Shown: positions 35,497 through 45,432 of the stretch, one piece after another | Position numbering within the stretch: position 1 is the first letter of the stretch | How the letters are laid out: every line of letters begins with the position of its first letter | Translations under genes and position numbers: made by a program | Notes under the pieces: model-generated | What the model was told of the DNA's origin: nothing | Databases searched by the model: none | What the model saw: the letters and a program-made list of their open reading frames with translations, nothing else | From: Bradyrhizobium sp. | GTDB taxonomy: Bacteria > Pseudomonadota > Alphaproteobacteria > Rhizobiales > Xanthobacteraceae | DNA length: 64,000 nt | Reading direction: 5' to 3' | Assembly: GCF_016219575.1 (NCBI RefSeq) | Contig: NZ_JACRMG010000005.1 | Location: 1-64,000, forward strand

Positions 35497-36468
35497 TCAA
35501 TCCAGGGAAATGTTGAGCGACTTGATCACGCCGGCCCAGCGCGCGCGATCGTCGTCGATGAACTTGTTGATCTCGGCCTGGCTGCGCGGGCGCAGCGGCG
35601 GAAAGCCGATTTTCACCAGCGAGGCGCGGAAGGCCTCGTCGCTCAGGGCGCGGTCGAGGCTGGCGCCGACCTTCTGCGCGATATCGTCCGGCAGCTTCGC
35701 CGGTGCGGCGACGCCGAACCAGACGCTGACGCGGTAGTCGGGATAACCGCTCTCGGCGATGGTCGGCACGTCAGGCAGATCCGGGCTTCGCTTTTCCGAG
35801 CTCACGCCCAGCGGCCGCAGCAAACCGGCCTTGACCGGCGGCAGTGCCGTGCTCAGGGTGTCGAACATCAGCTGGATGTTGCCCGACAGCAGATCGGTCA
35901 GCGCGGGCCCCGCGCCCTTGTAGGGCACGTGCACGATGTCGACGCCGGCCACCTGCTTGAACATCTCGCCCGCCAGATGGATGGTGCCGCCGATGCCGGC
36001 CGAGCCGAAATTCAGCTTGCCCGGATTTTGCTTGGCGTAGGCGACGAACTCCGCGACCGTCTTTGCAGGCACCGACGGATGCACCTCCATCACCACGGGC
36101 AAATCCGTGATCAGCGCCAGCATCCGAAAATCCTTCACGGGATCGTAGGGCAGCTTCTTGTAGAGCATGGGATTGAGCACGAAGATCGAGGCCGCCGTGA
36201 CGAACAGCGTGTAGCCGTCGGGCTCCGAGCGCGCCACCGCCTCCGCGCCGATCGCGCCCTGCGCGCCCGCCTTGTTCTCGACCACAACGGCCTGCTTGAG
36301 GTCGCGGCCGAGATATTCGCCGACCAGTCGACCGAGCACATCCGTCGGCCCGCCCGCGGCATAGGGCACCACCAGCTTGATCGGGCGCGTCGGATAGTCG
36401 GCCGCCCCGGCCTGCGGTGCAGCCATCAGCGCCGCTGCAAGTCCGAACAATACTGCACGCCATCTCAT
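35497..36468 (-). CDS. Bug-family (TctC) solute-binding protein
   Basis: 323 residues. Signal peptide [22 protein letters not shown], then [39 protein letters not shown], and [18 protein letters not shown], all classic Bug motifs. These periplasmic proteins bind carboxylates for tripartite tricarboxylate transporters. No tctA/tctB membrane genes are adjacent, so it is an orphan receptor. GGGGAAA lies before the ATG. Confidence 0.92.
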   Translation of the reverse strand: MRWRAVLFGLAAALMAAPQAGAADYPTRPIKLVVPYAAGGPTDVLGRLVGEYLGRDLKQAVVVENKAGAQGAIGAEAVARSEPDGYTLFVTAASIFVLNPMLYKKLPYDPVKDFRMLALITDLPVVMEVHPSVPAKTVAEFVAYAKQNPGKLNFGSAGIGGTIHLAGEMFKQVAGVDIVHVPYKGAGPALTDLLSGNIQLMFDTLSTALPPVKAGLLRPLGVSSEKRSPDLPDVPTIAESGYPDYRVSVWFGVAAPAKLPDDIAQKVGASLDRALSDEAFRASLVKIGFPPLRPRSQAEINKFIDDDRARWAGVIKSLNISLD

Positions 36469-36558
36469 TGCCGTTTCCCCAATTGTTCTGTGCCCGGACA
36501 CTAACGGATTGCGCGGTCTCTGCAATCCGGTTGCACAATCGCGATTGCATACCTGCAA

Positions 36559-36903
36559 TCAGCCGAGCCACCACTTGCCCGCGACCATGACGATTTCGCC
36601 GCAGGCGACGCCGGCGAAGATCGAGCGCTTGGTGGCGAGGAACACCGCGAACCCCGCGACCACGGCGCCGTAGCGCAGCAGGTCGGGTACACTGGCGAGC
36701 GCGCCCGGCGGCTGCACCAGGATCTGCGCAATGACGCCGGCGAGGATGGCGGTCGCCACCGCCCTCACCCACACCAGCACTTCCGAACCCTCGTCGATGC
36801 CGCTGACGAACCAGAGGCCAACCATGCGCCAGACCTCGTTGGGCAGGAAGCCCGCCACGACGAGGAGCAAGAGCGCGTGCCAGTCGCCGACAAAGCCGCT
36901 CAT
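36559..36903 (-). CDS. azlD: AzlD-family branched-chain amino acid export subunit
   Basis: 114 residues, three or four membrane helices. Features of AzlD: FLPNEVWRMVGLWF near residue 20-33 and a C-terminal ATKRSIFAGVACGEIVMVAGKW helix. AzlD works with AzlC in the LIV-E export family (YgaZH in E. coli). Its ATG overlaps the azlC stop (ATGA), so the pair is translationally coupled. Confidence 0.9.
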   Translation of the reverse strand: MSGFVGDWHALLLLVVAGFLPNEVWRMVGLWFVSGIDEGSEVLVWVRAVATAILAGVIAQILVQPPGALASVPDLLRYGAVVAGFAVFLATKRSIFAGVACGEIVMVAGKWWLG

Positions 36904-37697
36904 GCCCGCCCCCGCCACCAATGTGCGCCATAGGCGATCGTGCCCGCCGCCACGCCGGAGATGAGGATGTCGACGCCGGTGTGAAACATGGCGACCAGCG
37001 GATACAGTGCGAGTCCGAGCGTCAGCGCCAGGATGTCGGCGATCGCCGTGCAATTACGCGCGGTCGACAGCAGGAAGGCGAGCGGCGTCAGCATCAGGAT
37101 CCCGGCGGCAAACAGCGTCGGCAGCTTGGCCGCGAGCTCATAGCCCAGCGTGGTCGCGATCAGGCACACGATGACGAGGCCGCAACCCAGCCCGTGCACG
37201 AAGGCGATGCGCCGCTCGCGCGGCACAAGCGGCAGCAGGCGATAGCACTCGACCCACAGCGTGACCGCGATGAAATGGGCCGCCAGCACCAGGTGGCGCC
37301 GCCTGGTCTGCGGCATGCGCAGCATCGGCAGCACCGACACCACCATCGGAAACAGCCGGATCGCACTCAGCGTTACGGCAATCGCCGCCTGCACCGCGGT
37401 GGCGCCGGAGCCCAGCGTCGAAATCAGGATGATCTGCGCCGGCCCCGCCCACACCAACAGCGTGCTCAGCAGCGCCCAGAGCAGGCTGAAATGCGTGTCA
37501 TGCGCCAGCGCACCGATGCCGAGATAGGTCGCAAACAGCACCAGCGTCAGCACGGTCGAGGTGACCGCGCTCATCCCCCACGCAAAGGCGCGGACGGGAC
37601 TCTTCCATTGGGGCGAGTCGAGTGGCGGCAGCCGCATGGGAATGCTTAACGCCGATGGGCGAAGCGGCGTCAAGCGAAGGTGCGTCGGACCAGTCAT
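36900..37697 (-). CDS. azlC: AzlC-family branched-chain amino acid exporter
   Basis: 265 residues from ATG 37697; an internal ATG at 37637 (MRLPPLDSPQWKSP) may be the true start because the first 20 residues are non-conserved and lie close to a repeat. About six to eight membrane helices, with the family motif LVWAGPAQIILISTLGSG near 82-99 and LSAIRLFPMVVSVLPMLR. It is probably the large subunit of a two-protein exporter with the overlapping azlD. Confidence 0.88.
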   Translation of the reverse strand: MTGPTHLRLTPLRPSALSIPMRLPPLDSPQWKSPVRAFAWGMSAVTSTVLTLVLFATYLGIGALAHDTHFSLLWALLSTLLVWAGPAQIILISTLGSGATAVQAAIAVTLSAIRLFPMVVSVLPMLRMPQTRRRHLVLAAHFIAVTLWVECYRLLPLVPRERRIAFVHGLGCGLVIVCLIATTLGYELAAKLPTLFAAGILMLTPLAFLLSTARNCTAIADILALTLGLALYPLVAMFHTGVDILISGVAAGTIAYGAHWWRGRA

Positions 37698-37700
37698 GCA

Positions 37701-37778
37701 GTCATTCCGGGACGCGCGAAGCGCGAACCCGGAATCTCGAGATTCCGGGTCTGGTCCTTCGGACCATCCCGGAATGAC
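37701..37778. repeat. Palindromic intergenic repeat with GTCATTCCGGGA ends
   Basis: Ends GTCATTCCGGGA and TCCCGGAATGAC are perfect inverted copies. Inside are a CGCGAAGCGCG hairpin, an AATCTCGAGATT palindrome and a GGTCCTTCGGACC hairpin. This is a third repeat type, between the divergent azlC start side and the 3' end of the transglycosylase gene. Confidence 0.85.
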
Positions 37779-37790
37779 GAACCAAGATAC

Positions 37791-38738
37791 TCACGCCCTG
37801 TTCTTGAGCACGAAGCACGCCCCGCCCGCCTTGCGGATGCGATTGCAGAGATCGTCCGCCTCTGGTCGCGTGTCGGCGCCGAAGCGCACCTGGTAGAACA
37901 GCGCCGGGCCGCGGCTGCGCAGGCGCGAGGTGAGGATACTCGGGTCGCGATTGCCGATCACGCTCGAAAGCCGCGTGACGGCGCGCCCGTACATCGCCAA
38001 AGCCTTGTCGCGGGAGAAGCCCGCGGCGAGCTGCACGCCCCACACCTTGGCGGCGGCGAGCGTCACGCGCTGCTCGAGCCCGGCGATGAAGGGATTGGGC
38101 GCCTGCTTCAAGAGCGCCATCAATTCGCGGCAGCTCGAGGTTGGCATGCGCTCCGGCTGCTTGCCGCCCTTGCCCGCCTTCGCCCAATCCTCCACCGACG
38201 AGCCGGTTATCGCGTACACATAGTTCCGCGTCTCCGCCGGCATCCCCCCGGTGCCCGCGAGCCATTCCTGCACGCGGCGCGGGCCGGCATTGTAGGCGGC
38301 AGCTGCGAGACCGAGATTGCCGAACTGCCCGCGCAGCTCGGCCAGGAACTCCGCCGATTTCGGCAACGCCTGCACGGGATTGAAGGGATCGAGCAGTCCG
38401 CGCTCGCCCGCGGTACCCGGCATGAACTGCGCAATGCCCTGCGCGCGCTGGCCGCTCCGCGTCACAGGTCCCACCGCGTCGGGGCGGAAGCGGCTCTCCT
38501 GCCAGATCACGCGCGCGAAGAATTCCAGCGGCAGGCTTGCCTCCCGCGCCGCGGATTCGATCATCAGGCAGATCGACTCGCGGGTATCGGATTCGCGCCC
38601 GGCCGGCGGCGGCGACGGATCCGCCGGCTCCTCGAAACCCAGCTGCGCCAGGCGCTGTGGCTGCTCCGCCAATGCGCGTGTAGCCGGCAGCATCGCCAAC
38701 AGGCACAGAAAGCCGCAGAGAAGCAGGCCTGTTCGCAT
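37791..38738 (-). CDS. Lytic murein transglycosylase (SLT domain) with C-terminal SPOR-like region
   Basis: 315 residues. Signal peptide MRTGLLLCGFLCLLAMLPAT... ending near ALA-EQ. The SLT catalytic Glu is in VIWQESRFRPDAVG, followed by GIAQFMPGTAGERG and AAAAYNAGPRRVQEWL. The last 60 residues (ALFYQVRFGADTRPEADDLC, then NRIRKAGGACFVLK) look like a SPOR-type peptidoglycan-binding repeat with two cysteines. It cleaves glycan strands to 1,6-anhydro ends in the periplasm. A longer upstream in-frame start is not supported. Confidence 0.9.
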   Translation of the reverse strand: MRTGLLLCGFLCLLAMLPATRALAEQPQRLAQLGFEEPADPSPPPAGRESDTRESICLMIESAAREASLPLEFFARVIWQESRFRPDAVGPVTRSGQRAQGIAQFMPGTAGERGLLDPFNPVQALPKSAEFLAELRGQFGNLGLAAAAYNAGPRRVQEWLAGTGGMPAETRNYVYAITGSSVEDWAKAGKGGKQPERMPTSSCRELMALLKQAPNPFIAGLEQRVTLAAAKVWGVQLAAGFSRDKALAMYGRAVTRLSSVIGNRDPSILTSRLRSRGPALFYQVRFGADTRPEADDLCNRIRKAGGACFVLKNRA

Positions 38739-38941
38739 CGCTATCCCGCCAAGGCGCTCCAGGTGGCTACGACGCATCATGTCCCGGCACCGTTCATGGG
38801 CGCAACACGCCACGTGACCGGCCCGCGTTGCCACCGGTTCCGGAGCCGTCCGGTTTACGTTAACGCGACAAATCGCCCGCCGCGCCCCTCTCCCGCCAGC
38901 CGAACCGTCGTAAAGTTGCACTTCGATTACGGGAGACGACC

Positions 38942-39295
38942 ATGCAGGACCGACGCCAGAGCGGACGCGACAAGGTGCTTTTCGGCGGCGTCGCCGAAAT
39001 CAACGAGCGCGGCTCGACGATGGATTGCGTGGTGCGCAACATCAACGACCGCGGCGCCTGCGTCGAGATCGACGAAACCGCGAAGCTACCCGAGAACCTC
39101 AGCCTCAACATCCCGCGCAAGGGCCGCTCCTTCCTCGCCCGGATGATCTGGCGTCACGCCAACCGCGTCGGCCTCGCCTTCCGCACCATGGTGACGGACC
39201 CGCAGTCCAACGATCTCGACGAGCGGCTGCGCCGCAGCCAGATCAAGCAGCGCCAGCTCAAGCGCCGCATCAAGGAATTGCTCGGCGAAGGTTGA
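38942..39295 (+). CDS. PilZ-domain protein
   Basis: 117 residues. PilZ motifs: basic N-terminal RRQSGR (RxxxR type) and NDRGACVEID in place of D/NxSxxG. The Ser position is Arg, so c-di-GMP affinity may be reduced. A C-terminal basic helix (RRSQIKQRQLKRRIKELLG) follows. A c-di-GMP effector would fit with pleD 10 kb away, but no direct link is visible. GGGAG before the ATG. Confidence 0.85.
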   Translation: MQDRRQSGRDKVLFGGVAEINERGSTMDCVVRNINDRGACVEIDETAKLPENLSLNIPRKGRSFLARMIWRHANRVGLAFRTMVTDPQSNDLDERLRRSQIKQRQLKRRIKELLGEG

Positions 39296-39303
39296 GCGCC
39301 GTC

Positions 39304-40272
39304 CTATTCGATCACCCGCTCCGCACGCGCCAGGACCAGCGGCGGCACGGTCCAGCCGAGTTTCTTCGCCGTCACGGTATTGATCACCAGCGCGAATTTG
39401 GTCGGCTGCTCGATCGGCAGATCGGCCGGCCTGGCGCCCTTGAGGATACGATCGACATAATAGGCGGTGCGGCGCAGCTGGATGCCATCATCGACGCCGA
39501 GGGTGAACAGCGCGCCCGCTTCGGCGAACAGCGCGAAATCCGACGTCACCGGCAATCCGGCGTCGAGCGCCATCGCCACGATCCGCTCGCGATAGCTGGT
39601 GAAGACGGGCTGCGCGACGATTGCCTCGGCGCCGTCGCGCTTCATCTGCTCGATCAATGCCGCATCGACGGCGGCAGGGCCGTCCACAAGCCGGGTCAGC
39701 GATTTCATGCCGATCTTTTCCGCTGCCAGCGCAGTCTCGCGCGCGAAGGTTGGACCGTTTTGATCGCTTGACGATCCGAGGAACGCCACGGTCCGCAGCT
39801 GCGGCCGGATCTCGCGCAGCAGTTCCAGCCGCTTGCCCGCGAGTTCGGGGCCGGTGTTGGAAACGCCGGTGATGTTGCCGCCCGGATTGGACAGGCTCGG
39901 CACGATCCCGGTTGCGAGCGCGTCCGCCACCATGATCACGATGGGAATGGTCTTCGTCGCTTCCTTGGCGATGTGCGCCGCCGGCGTCTGCCACACGACG
40001 AGGATATCGACCGGCTTGGCGACAAGCGCCTCGATGATCTCGCGCGTGCGCTGCTTGTTGCCGTCGGTGAAATGCGTCTCGAGCCGGATGTTCCTGCCCT
40101 CGACGTAGCCGTAGTCGCGAAGGCCCTGCCGCAAATCCTCGGCCCGCATCTGGATGGCAGGCGATCCCCAGGTAACGAAGCCGATCTCCGTCATGCGGGC
40201 CGGCAGTGCCCGGGCCGCAATCGGCCAGACCGCCGCGCCGGCGGCCAGGTTCATGAAATCACGCCGCTTCAC
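39304..40272 (-). CDS. ABC-type substrate-binding protein (TrpX/ABC_sub_bind family)
   Basis: 322 residues, GTG start. N-terminal KRRDFM followed by a hydrophobic stretch to ARA is a Tat-like signal of the kind common in this family. Conserved pieces: FRQGL-like DLRQGLRDYGYVEGRNI, VDILVVWQTPAAHIAKEATK, IPIVIMVADALATGIVPSLS, NPGGNITG, and the late LPIEQPTKFALVINTVTAKK. No permease or ATPase gene adjoins it, as is frequent for this expanded Bradyrhizobium family. Convergent with the PilZ gene. Confidence 0.88.
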   Translation of the reverse strand: MKRRDFMNLAAGAAVWPIAARALPARMTEIGFVTWGSPAIQMRAEDLRQGLRDYGYVEGRNIRLETHFTDGNKQRTREIIEALVAKPVDILVVWQTPAAHIAKEATKTIPIVIMVADALATGIVPSLSNPGGNITGVSNTGPELAGKRLELLREIRPQLRTVAFLGSSSDQNGPTFARETALAAEKIGMKSLTRLVDGPAAVDAALIEQMKRDGAEAIVAQPVFTSYRERIVAMALDAGLPVTSDFALFAEAGALFTLGVDDGIQLRRTAYYVDRILKGARPADLPIEQPTKFALVINTVTAKKLGWTVPPLVLARAERVIE

Positions 40273-40317
40273 GCGTCCCGTCCCCGCCAGTGAATCTCCG
40301 CTTCCTGGACGGCCATC

Positions 40318-40425
40318 CTAGAGCGTTTTCAAGCGAAGTGGATACCGGTTCGCGTGAAGAAAACGCATCAAATCAAGAATCTAGAGCTTCGGTTCTGATT
40401 CAATCAGAACCGAAAAATGCTCTAG
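40318..40425. repeat. CTAGAGC-bounded repeat with an internal perfect hairpin
   Basis: Starts CTAGAGC and ends GCTCTAG; a second CTAGAGC at 40381-40387 divides it into two modules. The first has GCGTTTTC...GAAAACGC pairing around AAGTGGATACCGGTTCGCGT. The second is a perfect 12-base hairpin (TTCGGTTCTGAT-tca-ATCAGAACCGAA, 40388-40414). This element type is common between genes of alphaproteobacteria. Confidence 0.85.
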
Positions 40426-40463
40426 GCGGCGTTCCCGGCGATGAACAGGACCGGCTGGTGCGG

Positions 40464-40492
40464 CAAAAAGAAAGCCGGTGCATCGCACCGGC
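40464..40492 (-). terminator. Rho-independent terminator of clpA
   Basis: Stem GCCGGTGC / GCACCGGC (40474-40481 with 40485-40492) around ATC. Read on the minus strand it is followed by TTTCTTTTT. It lies 23 bases after the clpA stop. Confidence 0.85.
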
Positions 40493-40514
40493 TTCCTTCA
40501 CTTCGTGGATGGCT

Positions 40515-42938
40515 TCAGACCTTGACCAGCGGTCCGCGCGAGGGCGGGACCTTGGACCCGCCGCCGCCATTGGAACCGCCCGGCGGTCTTGGCTTGCGCG
40601 GCGGACCGCTCCGTTTCCGCGCGCCCGGCAGCTTTTCGGGCTTCGGCGTGACCGGGCCCTCGACGAATTCGAAGCCGATCTTGTCCTTCCCCGTCGTCTC
40701 GTCCTTGACCAGCACGACGCGAACGTGGCCGCCGCCCTTGAGTTGGCCGAACAGCACCTCGTCGGCAAGCGGCTTCTTGATGTGCTCCTGGATCACGCGG
40801 GCCATCGGCCGCGCGCCCATCTGCTCGTCATAGCCGTGCGCGATCAGCCAAGCCTTGGCCGGTTCCGACAGCTCGATGGTGACGTCGCGGTCGGCGAGCT
40901 GCGCCTCGAGCTGGAGGACGAACTTCTCCACCACCATGCCGATCACGTCGGCATTGAGATGGGCGAAGGAGACGATGGCGTCGAGCCGGTTGCGGAACTC
41001 CGGCGCGAACTGCCGGTTGATCGCCTCGTGGTCGTCGCCTTCACGCTTGCTGCGGGTGAAGCCGAACGCCTGACGCGCCAGGTCGGCCGCGCCCGCATTC
41101 GTGGTCATGATCAGGATCACGTTGCGGAAATTGACCTGCTTGCCGTTGTGATCGGTGAGCCGGCCGTGATCCATGATCTGCAGCAGCACGTTGTAGAGAT
41201 CGGGATGCGCCTTCTCGATTTCGTCGAGCAGCACGACGCAGTGCGGATGCTGGTCGACGCCGTCGGTCAACAGGCCGCCCTGGTCGAAGCCGACATAGCC
41301 GGGAGGCGCGCCGATCAGGCGCGACACCGTATGCCGCTCCATGTATTCGGACATGTCGAAGCGCAAGAGCTCCACGCCGAGCGAGGCGGCGAGTTGCTTT
41401 GCCACTTCGGTCTTGCCGACTCCGGTGGGGCCGGAGAACAGGTAGCAGCCGATTGGCTTTTCCGGCTCGCGCAGGCCGGCGCGCGCCAGCTTGATCGAGG
41501 CGGAGAGCGATTCGATCGCCTTGTCCTGGCCGAACACGACGCGCTTCAGGGTCTGCTCGAGATGCTTGAGCACTTCGGCATCGTCCTTCGACACGCTCTT
41601 GGGCGGAATCCGCGCCATGGTCGCGATCGTCGTCTCGATTTCCTTGATGCCGATGGTCTTCTTGCGCTTGTTCTCGGCGACCAGCATCTGCGCCGCACCG
41701 GACTCGTCGATCACGTCGATCGCCTTGTCGGGCAGCTTGCGGTCGTGGATGTAGCGCGAAGACAGCTGCACCGCGGCCTCGATCGCCTCATTGGTGTATT
41801 TGAGGCGATGATAGTCCTCGAAATACGGCTTGAGGCCCTTGAGGATCGCAATCGCGTCCTCGACCGTCGGCTCGTTGATATCGATCTTCTGGAACCGCCG
41901 CACCAGCGCGCGGTCCTTCTCGAAGTGCTGCCGGTATTCCTTGTAGGTCGTCGAGCCCATGCAGCGGATGGTGCCGGAGGCGAGCGCCGGCTTCAGCAGG
42001 TTGGAGGCGTCCATCGCGCCGCCGGAGGTCGCCCCTGCCCCGATCACGGTGTGGATCTCGTCGATGAACAGGATGGCGTTCGGGTGCGCCTCCAGTTCCT
42101 TCAGGACCTGTTTCAGACGCTCCTCGAAATCGCCGCGGTAGCGCGTGCCCGCGAGCAGCGTGCCCATGTCGAGCGAGAACACGGTGGCAGCCGCCAGCAC
42201 TTCCGGCACTTCCGAGTCGACGATGCGCTTGGCGAGGCCTTCGGCGATCGCGGTCTTGCCGACGCCGGCATCGCCGACGAACAGCGGGTTGTTCTTCTGG
42301 CGCCGGCACAGCACCTGGATGGCGCGGTTGATCTCGGCATTGCGGCCGATCACCGGATCGATCTTGCCGTCGCGCGCCTTCTTGTTGAGATTGACGCAAT
42401 AGGTGTCGAGCGCCTCGCCCTTCTTCTTGGAGTCATCGTTGCCCTTGGCTTCGGTCTCCTCGTCGACGCCGCGCACGGGGCGCGCCTCGGAGACGCCGGG
42501 CCGCTTGGCGATGCCGTGGCTGATGTAGTTGACGGCGTCGTAGCGCGTCATGTCCTGCTCCTGCAGGAAGTACGCGGCATGGCTCTCGCGCTCGGCGAAG
42601 ATCGCGATCAGCACGTTGGCGCCGGTCACTTCTTCGCGACCTGACGATTGCACATGGATCACCGCGCGCTGGATCACGCGCTGGAAGCCCGCGGTGGGCT
42701 TGGCGTCATCGCCCGAATCGGTGACGAGGTTCTCGAATTCGGTCTCGAGATAATTGACGAGGCTGGTGCGCAGCTTGTCGAGGTCGACGCTGCAGGCACG
42801 CATCACGGCAGCCGCATCGGAATCGTCGATCAGCGACAAAAGAAGGTGTTCGAGCGTCGCATATTGGTGGTGGCGCTCGTTGGCGATCGCCAGCGCGCGA
42901 TGCAGGGATTGTTCAAGGCTCTGGGAAAAAGTTGGCAT
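40515..42938 (-). CDS. clpA: ATP-dependent Clp protease ATPase subunit ClpA
   Basis: 807 residues. Hsp100 unfoldase that feeds ClpP. N-terminal Clp_N repeats (about 1-145), AAA+ module 1 with [16 protein letters not shown] and [16 protein letters not shown]+ module 2 with [15 protein letters not shown] and [14 protein letters not shown]. The C-terminal 45 residues are a Pro/Gly/Lys-rich extension not seen in E. coli ClpA. The adaptor clpS lies upstream on the same strand, with its own gap. Confidence 0.97.
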   Translation of the reverse strand: MPTFSQSLEQSLHRALAIANERHHQYATLEHLLLSLIDDSDAAAVMRACSVDLDKLRTSLVNYLETEFENLVTDSGDDAKPTAGFQRVIQRAVIHVQSSGREEVTGANVLIAIFAERESHAAYFLQEQDMTRYDAVNYISHGIAKRPGVSEARPVRGVDEETEAKGNDDSKKKGEALDTYCVNLNKKARDGKIDPVIGRNAEINRAIQVLCRRQKNNPLFVGDAGVGKTAIAEGLAKRIVDSEVPEVLAAATVFSLDMGTLLAGTRYRGDFEERLKQVLKELEAHPNAILFIDEIHTVIGAGATSGGAMDASNLLKPALASGTIRCMGSTTYKEYRQHFEKDRALVRRFQKIDINEPTVEDAIAILKGLKPYFEDYHRLKYTNEAIEAAVQLSSRYIHDRKLPDKAIDVIDESGAAQMLVAENKRKKTIGIKEIETTIATMARIPPKSVSKDDAEVLKHLEQTLKRVVFGQDKAIESLSASIKLARAGLREPEKPIGCYLFSGPTGVGKTEVAKQLAASLGVELLRFDMSEYMERHTVSRLIGAPPGYVGFDQGGLLTDGVDQHPHCVVLLDEIEKAHPDLYNVLLQIMDHGRLTDHNGKQVNFRNVILIMTTNAGAADLARQAFGFTRSKREGDDHEAINRQFAPEFRNRLDAIVSFAHLNADVIGMVVEKFVLQLEAQLADRDVTIELSEPAKAWLIAHGYDEQMGARPMARVIQEHIKKPLADEVLFGQLKGGGHVRVVLVKDETTGKDKIGFEFVEGPVTPKPEKLPGARKRSGPPRKPRPPGGSNGGGGSKVPPSRGPLVKV

Positions 42939-43194
42939 TCGCGTCCTCTGTAGCCCCCACCATCATGATCGCCATTACCCGGTCAGGCAACAACAACCTT
43001 TCTCGTCCTGGGTCATATAGTTATGCCCGATCATGGCGAAAGCCCGGTCCGAAAACAGCTGTTTTCTTCTGGAATCATTCGCAACGCCGTCACGCTGACC
43101 CGACACCCCGCAATACACCGGGGTGCCGTCCGTTTCGTCTGGCGATTTCGATGCAAGACCCGTTCCGATTTTGCCGGACCGGCGGAAATACGAA
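42939..43194. other. Gap between clpA and clpS
   Basis: 256 bases with no convincing gene. The gap is wider than in many proteobacteria, where clpS and clpA nearly abut, so clpA probably has its own promoter here. No T-run terminator for clpS is seen. Confidence 0.4.
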
Positions 43195-43524
43195 CTACTT
43201 CTTTTCCATCACGCACTGCAGAGGGTGCTGATGCTTGCGCGCGAAATCCATCACCTGCGTCACCTTGGTCTCGGCGATCTCGTAGGTGAACACACCGCAC
43301 TCCCCGATTCCGTGATGGTGGACGTGGAGCATGATCTTGGTCGCGGCCTCGACGTCCTTGTTGAAGAATTTCTCCAGCACGTGAACGACGAACTCCATCG
43401 GCGTGTAGTCGTCGTTGAGGATCAGCACCCGATAGAGATTCGGGCGCTTGGTCTTCGGCTTGACCTTGGTGATGACCGACGTCGAGGGGCCGCTCGGCCC
43501 TCCCGGCTTCTCGTCATTGCCCAT
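43195..43524 (-). CDS. clpS: ClpS adaptor protein
   Basis: 109 residues from ATG 43524 (MGNDEKPG); an upstream in-frame ATG at 43581 would add 19 residues. The adaptor that delivers N-degron substrates to ClpA. Core motif [24 protein letters not shown], then [21 protein letters not shown] and [12 protein letters not shown]. The disordered N-terminal tail (about 25 residues) is as expected. Upstream of clpA in the same direction. Confidence 0.95.
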   Translation of the reverse strand: MGNDEKPGGPSGPSTSVITKVKPKTKRPNLYRVLILNDDYTPMEFVVHVLEKFFNKDVEAATKIMLHVHHHGIGECGVFTYEIAETKVTQVMDFARKHQHPLQCVMEKK

Positions 43525-44015
43525 TCGGGGGTTGGACGCGGCAATGAGAGACGGAAAGATGATTGAAGCTGATTGCAACATGGCGCAGGCGTTCGAATTC
43601 CCCACGGTAAACCGGACAGCGCTGCCATGACGCCCGAAAGGACGCCCCTTGCGGAGCTTTCTCGCGGGTTCCCGGACACACTTCCCTGGATCGCCGTTCC
43701 CTCGGGCACGACCCCGTCATGCCCAACCGGTGACATGAATATGGGTCCGCTGCCTGCCCGCCGCAAGCGCGCCGTTTGCGCCTGCCGACCGGCCGATTCT
43801 CGGGTCCGGCGACCGATCCCAAGGTTAATCAATCCTGCCCGGTTTGACAAAAAAATGGAGTGTGAATTTAGCGGGGCATTGACGGTGCCGGAGGCTTTCC
43901 CGGCCGATTCGCCCCTTCCCGGCAGTTGAATCGGCATTTCTGCGATCCGGTTTACCAGCCATTCAGCGGGCCGCGCCGAACTAGCGGGGTTTAGAACCCA
44001 AATTCGGTGACAGTC
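43525..44015. other. Long intergenic region upstream of the TadG-like gene
   Basis: 491 bases. A short plus-strand frame at 43573-43929 has no recognisable features and composition like shadow frames, so I do not call it. The region carries a promoter-like pair at 43844-43872 and must also hold the divergent clpS promoter. No hairpin with a T run. Confidence 0.4.
43844..43872 (+). promoter_or_regulatory. Candidate promoter of the TadG-like gene
   Basis: TTGACA at 43844-43849, a 17-base A-rich spacer, and TTTAGC at 43867-43872. Perfect -35, weak -10. About 145 bases upstream of the ATG, in an A-rich stretch that stands out from the GC-rich background. Confidence 0.4.
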
Positions 44016-45362
44016 ATGTCTGGTGCATACGTCTTCCGCAGGTTTCGCGCGGCCGCCGGCCGGTTCATCGGCGCACGTGAAGGCAATATCGCGGTGATTT
44101 TCGCCCTTTCGGCGATCCCGATCATCAGCTTCGTGGGCGCAGCGATCGACTATACCCGCGCCAACGCCGCGCGCTCCTCGATGCAGGCCGCCCTCGACTC
44201 CACCGCGCTGATGCTGTCGAAGGACCTCACCTCGGGCACGATCAACTCGTCGCAGATCACCGCCAAGGCGACCGCCTATTTCAACGCGCTCTATAACAAC
44301 AAGGACGCGCTGGATGTCTCGGTTACCGCGACCTACACCCCGCCGAGCGGGTCCACGGCGGCGACCATCAAGCTCGACGGTTCCGGCAAGATCGTGACCG
44401 ACTTCATGCGCGTCGCGGGCTTTCCGAACATGAACTTCAACACCTCGTCGACCACGACCTGGGGCAACGTCCGCATGCGCGTCGCGATGGTGCTCGACGT
44501 CACGGGTTCGATGGCCCAGGACGGCAAGATGGACGCCATGAAGCCGGCCGCCAAGGCACTGGTCGACCAGCTGAGCGGGATGGCGGCGACGGCGGGCGAC
44601 ATCTACATCTCCATCGTGCCCTTCGCCAAAGACGTCATGATGGGCTCGAGCTACAAGAACGCGACCTGGATCGACTGGACCGACTGGGACAACAGCAACG
44701 GCACCAACACCTGCACCGGCTGGAACAGCTGGGGCAGCTGCAACAAATGGACGTGGACCCCTGCCAGTCATAACACCTGGACCGGTTGCTTCACCGATCG
44801 CACCCAGGACTACGACACCAAGAACACGGCGCCGACCACGGCCAACACCGCGACGCTGTTCCCGGCCTCGCAGTATTCCTACTGCGACACCAACGGCGCC
44901 CAGATCAAACCGATCATGCCGCTCAGCTATGACTGGGCCGCACTGAAGGCCAGGATCGACTCCCTGGTGCCGACCGGCAATACCAACCAGGGTATCGGCC
45001 TTGCCTGGGGATGGATGACGCTGACCCAGAGCGATCCCTTCAACGCCCCGGCAAAGGATGCGAACTACGTCTACAAGGACGCCATCGTGCTGCTGTCGGA
45101 CGGCTTGAACACGCAGAACCGCTGGTACAACAACGCCAACCAGATCGACGCGCGGCAGAGGATCCTGTGCGACAACGCCAAGGCCGCCGGCATCACGATC
45201 TACTCCATCCAGGTGAACACGGGCGGCGATCCCACCTCGGCGGTGCTGCAATATTGCGCGAGCAACACCAGCAGCTTCTACCTGGTCACCTCGGCCTCGC
45301 AGACGGCCTCGGTGTTCAACCAGATCGGCACCCAGCTCTCCAAGCTGCGCGTCTCGAAATAA
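44016..45362 (+). CDS. TadG-like pilus-assembly / von Willebrand A domain protein
   Basis: 448 residues (ATG 44016; a GTG at 44007 is possible). N-terminal TadE/G-type segment: GAREGNIAVIFALSAIPIIS with one membrane helix, then DYTRANAARSSMQAALDST. The rest is a vWA domain with the MIDAS-like MVLDVTGSMAQDGKMDAMKP (about 155-175). An Asn/Thr/Trp-rich insertion (TWIDWTDWDNSNGTNTCTGW and on) contains several cysteines. Exported, membrane-anchored. The rest of a tad/flp pilus cluster is not present here. Confidence 0.88.
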   Translation: MSGAYVFRRFRAAAGRFIGAREGNIAVIFALSAIPIISFVGAAIDYTRANAARSSMQAALDSTALMLSKDLTSGTINSSQITAKATAYFNALYNNKDALDVSVTATYTPPSGSTAATIKLDGSGKIVTDFMRVAGFPNMNFNTSSTTTWGNVRMRVAMVLDVTGSMAQDGKMDAMKPAAKALVDQLSGMAATAGDIYISIVPFAKDVMMGSSYKNATWIDWTDWDNSNGTNTCTGWNSWGSCNKWTWTPASHNTWTGCFTDRTQDYDTKNTAPTTANTATLFPASQYSYCDTNGAQIKPIMPLSYDWAALKARIDSLVPTGNTNQGIGLAWGWMTLTQSDPFNAPAKDANYVYKDAIVLLSDGLNTQNRWYNNANQIDARQRILCDNAKAAGITIYSIQVNTGGDPTSAVLQYCASNTSSFYLVTSASQTASVFNQIGTQLSKLRVSK

Positions 45363-45382
45363 GCGCAGCTCGACGCCCAACA

Positions 45383-45411
45383 AAAAAGCCCGGCTCGCGC
45401 CGGGCTTTTTC
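45383..45411. terminator. Bidirectional terminator between the TadG-like gene and the phasin gene
   Basis: Stem GCCCGGC / GCCGGGC (45389-45395 with 45400-45406) around TCGC, flanked by six A on the left and five T on the right. It can therefore end both convergent transcripts. Confidence 0.88.
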
Positions 45412-45432
45412 ATTTCAACAGAAGCGAAGCGA

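Noticed and set aside
40290..42644. Plus-strand open frame opposite clpA
   Set aside because: Antisense to clpA over nearly all its length; composition of a shadow frame; no domain.
43573..43929. Plus-strand frame upstream of the TadG-like gene
   Set aside because: No ribosome site, no hydrophobic or conserved segments, Pro/Arg-rich shadow-like composition.
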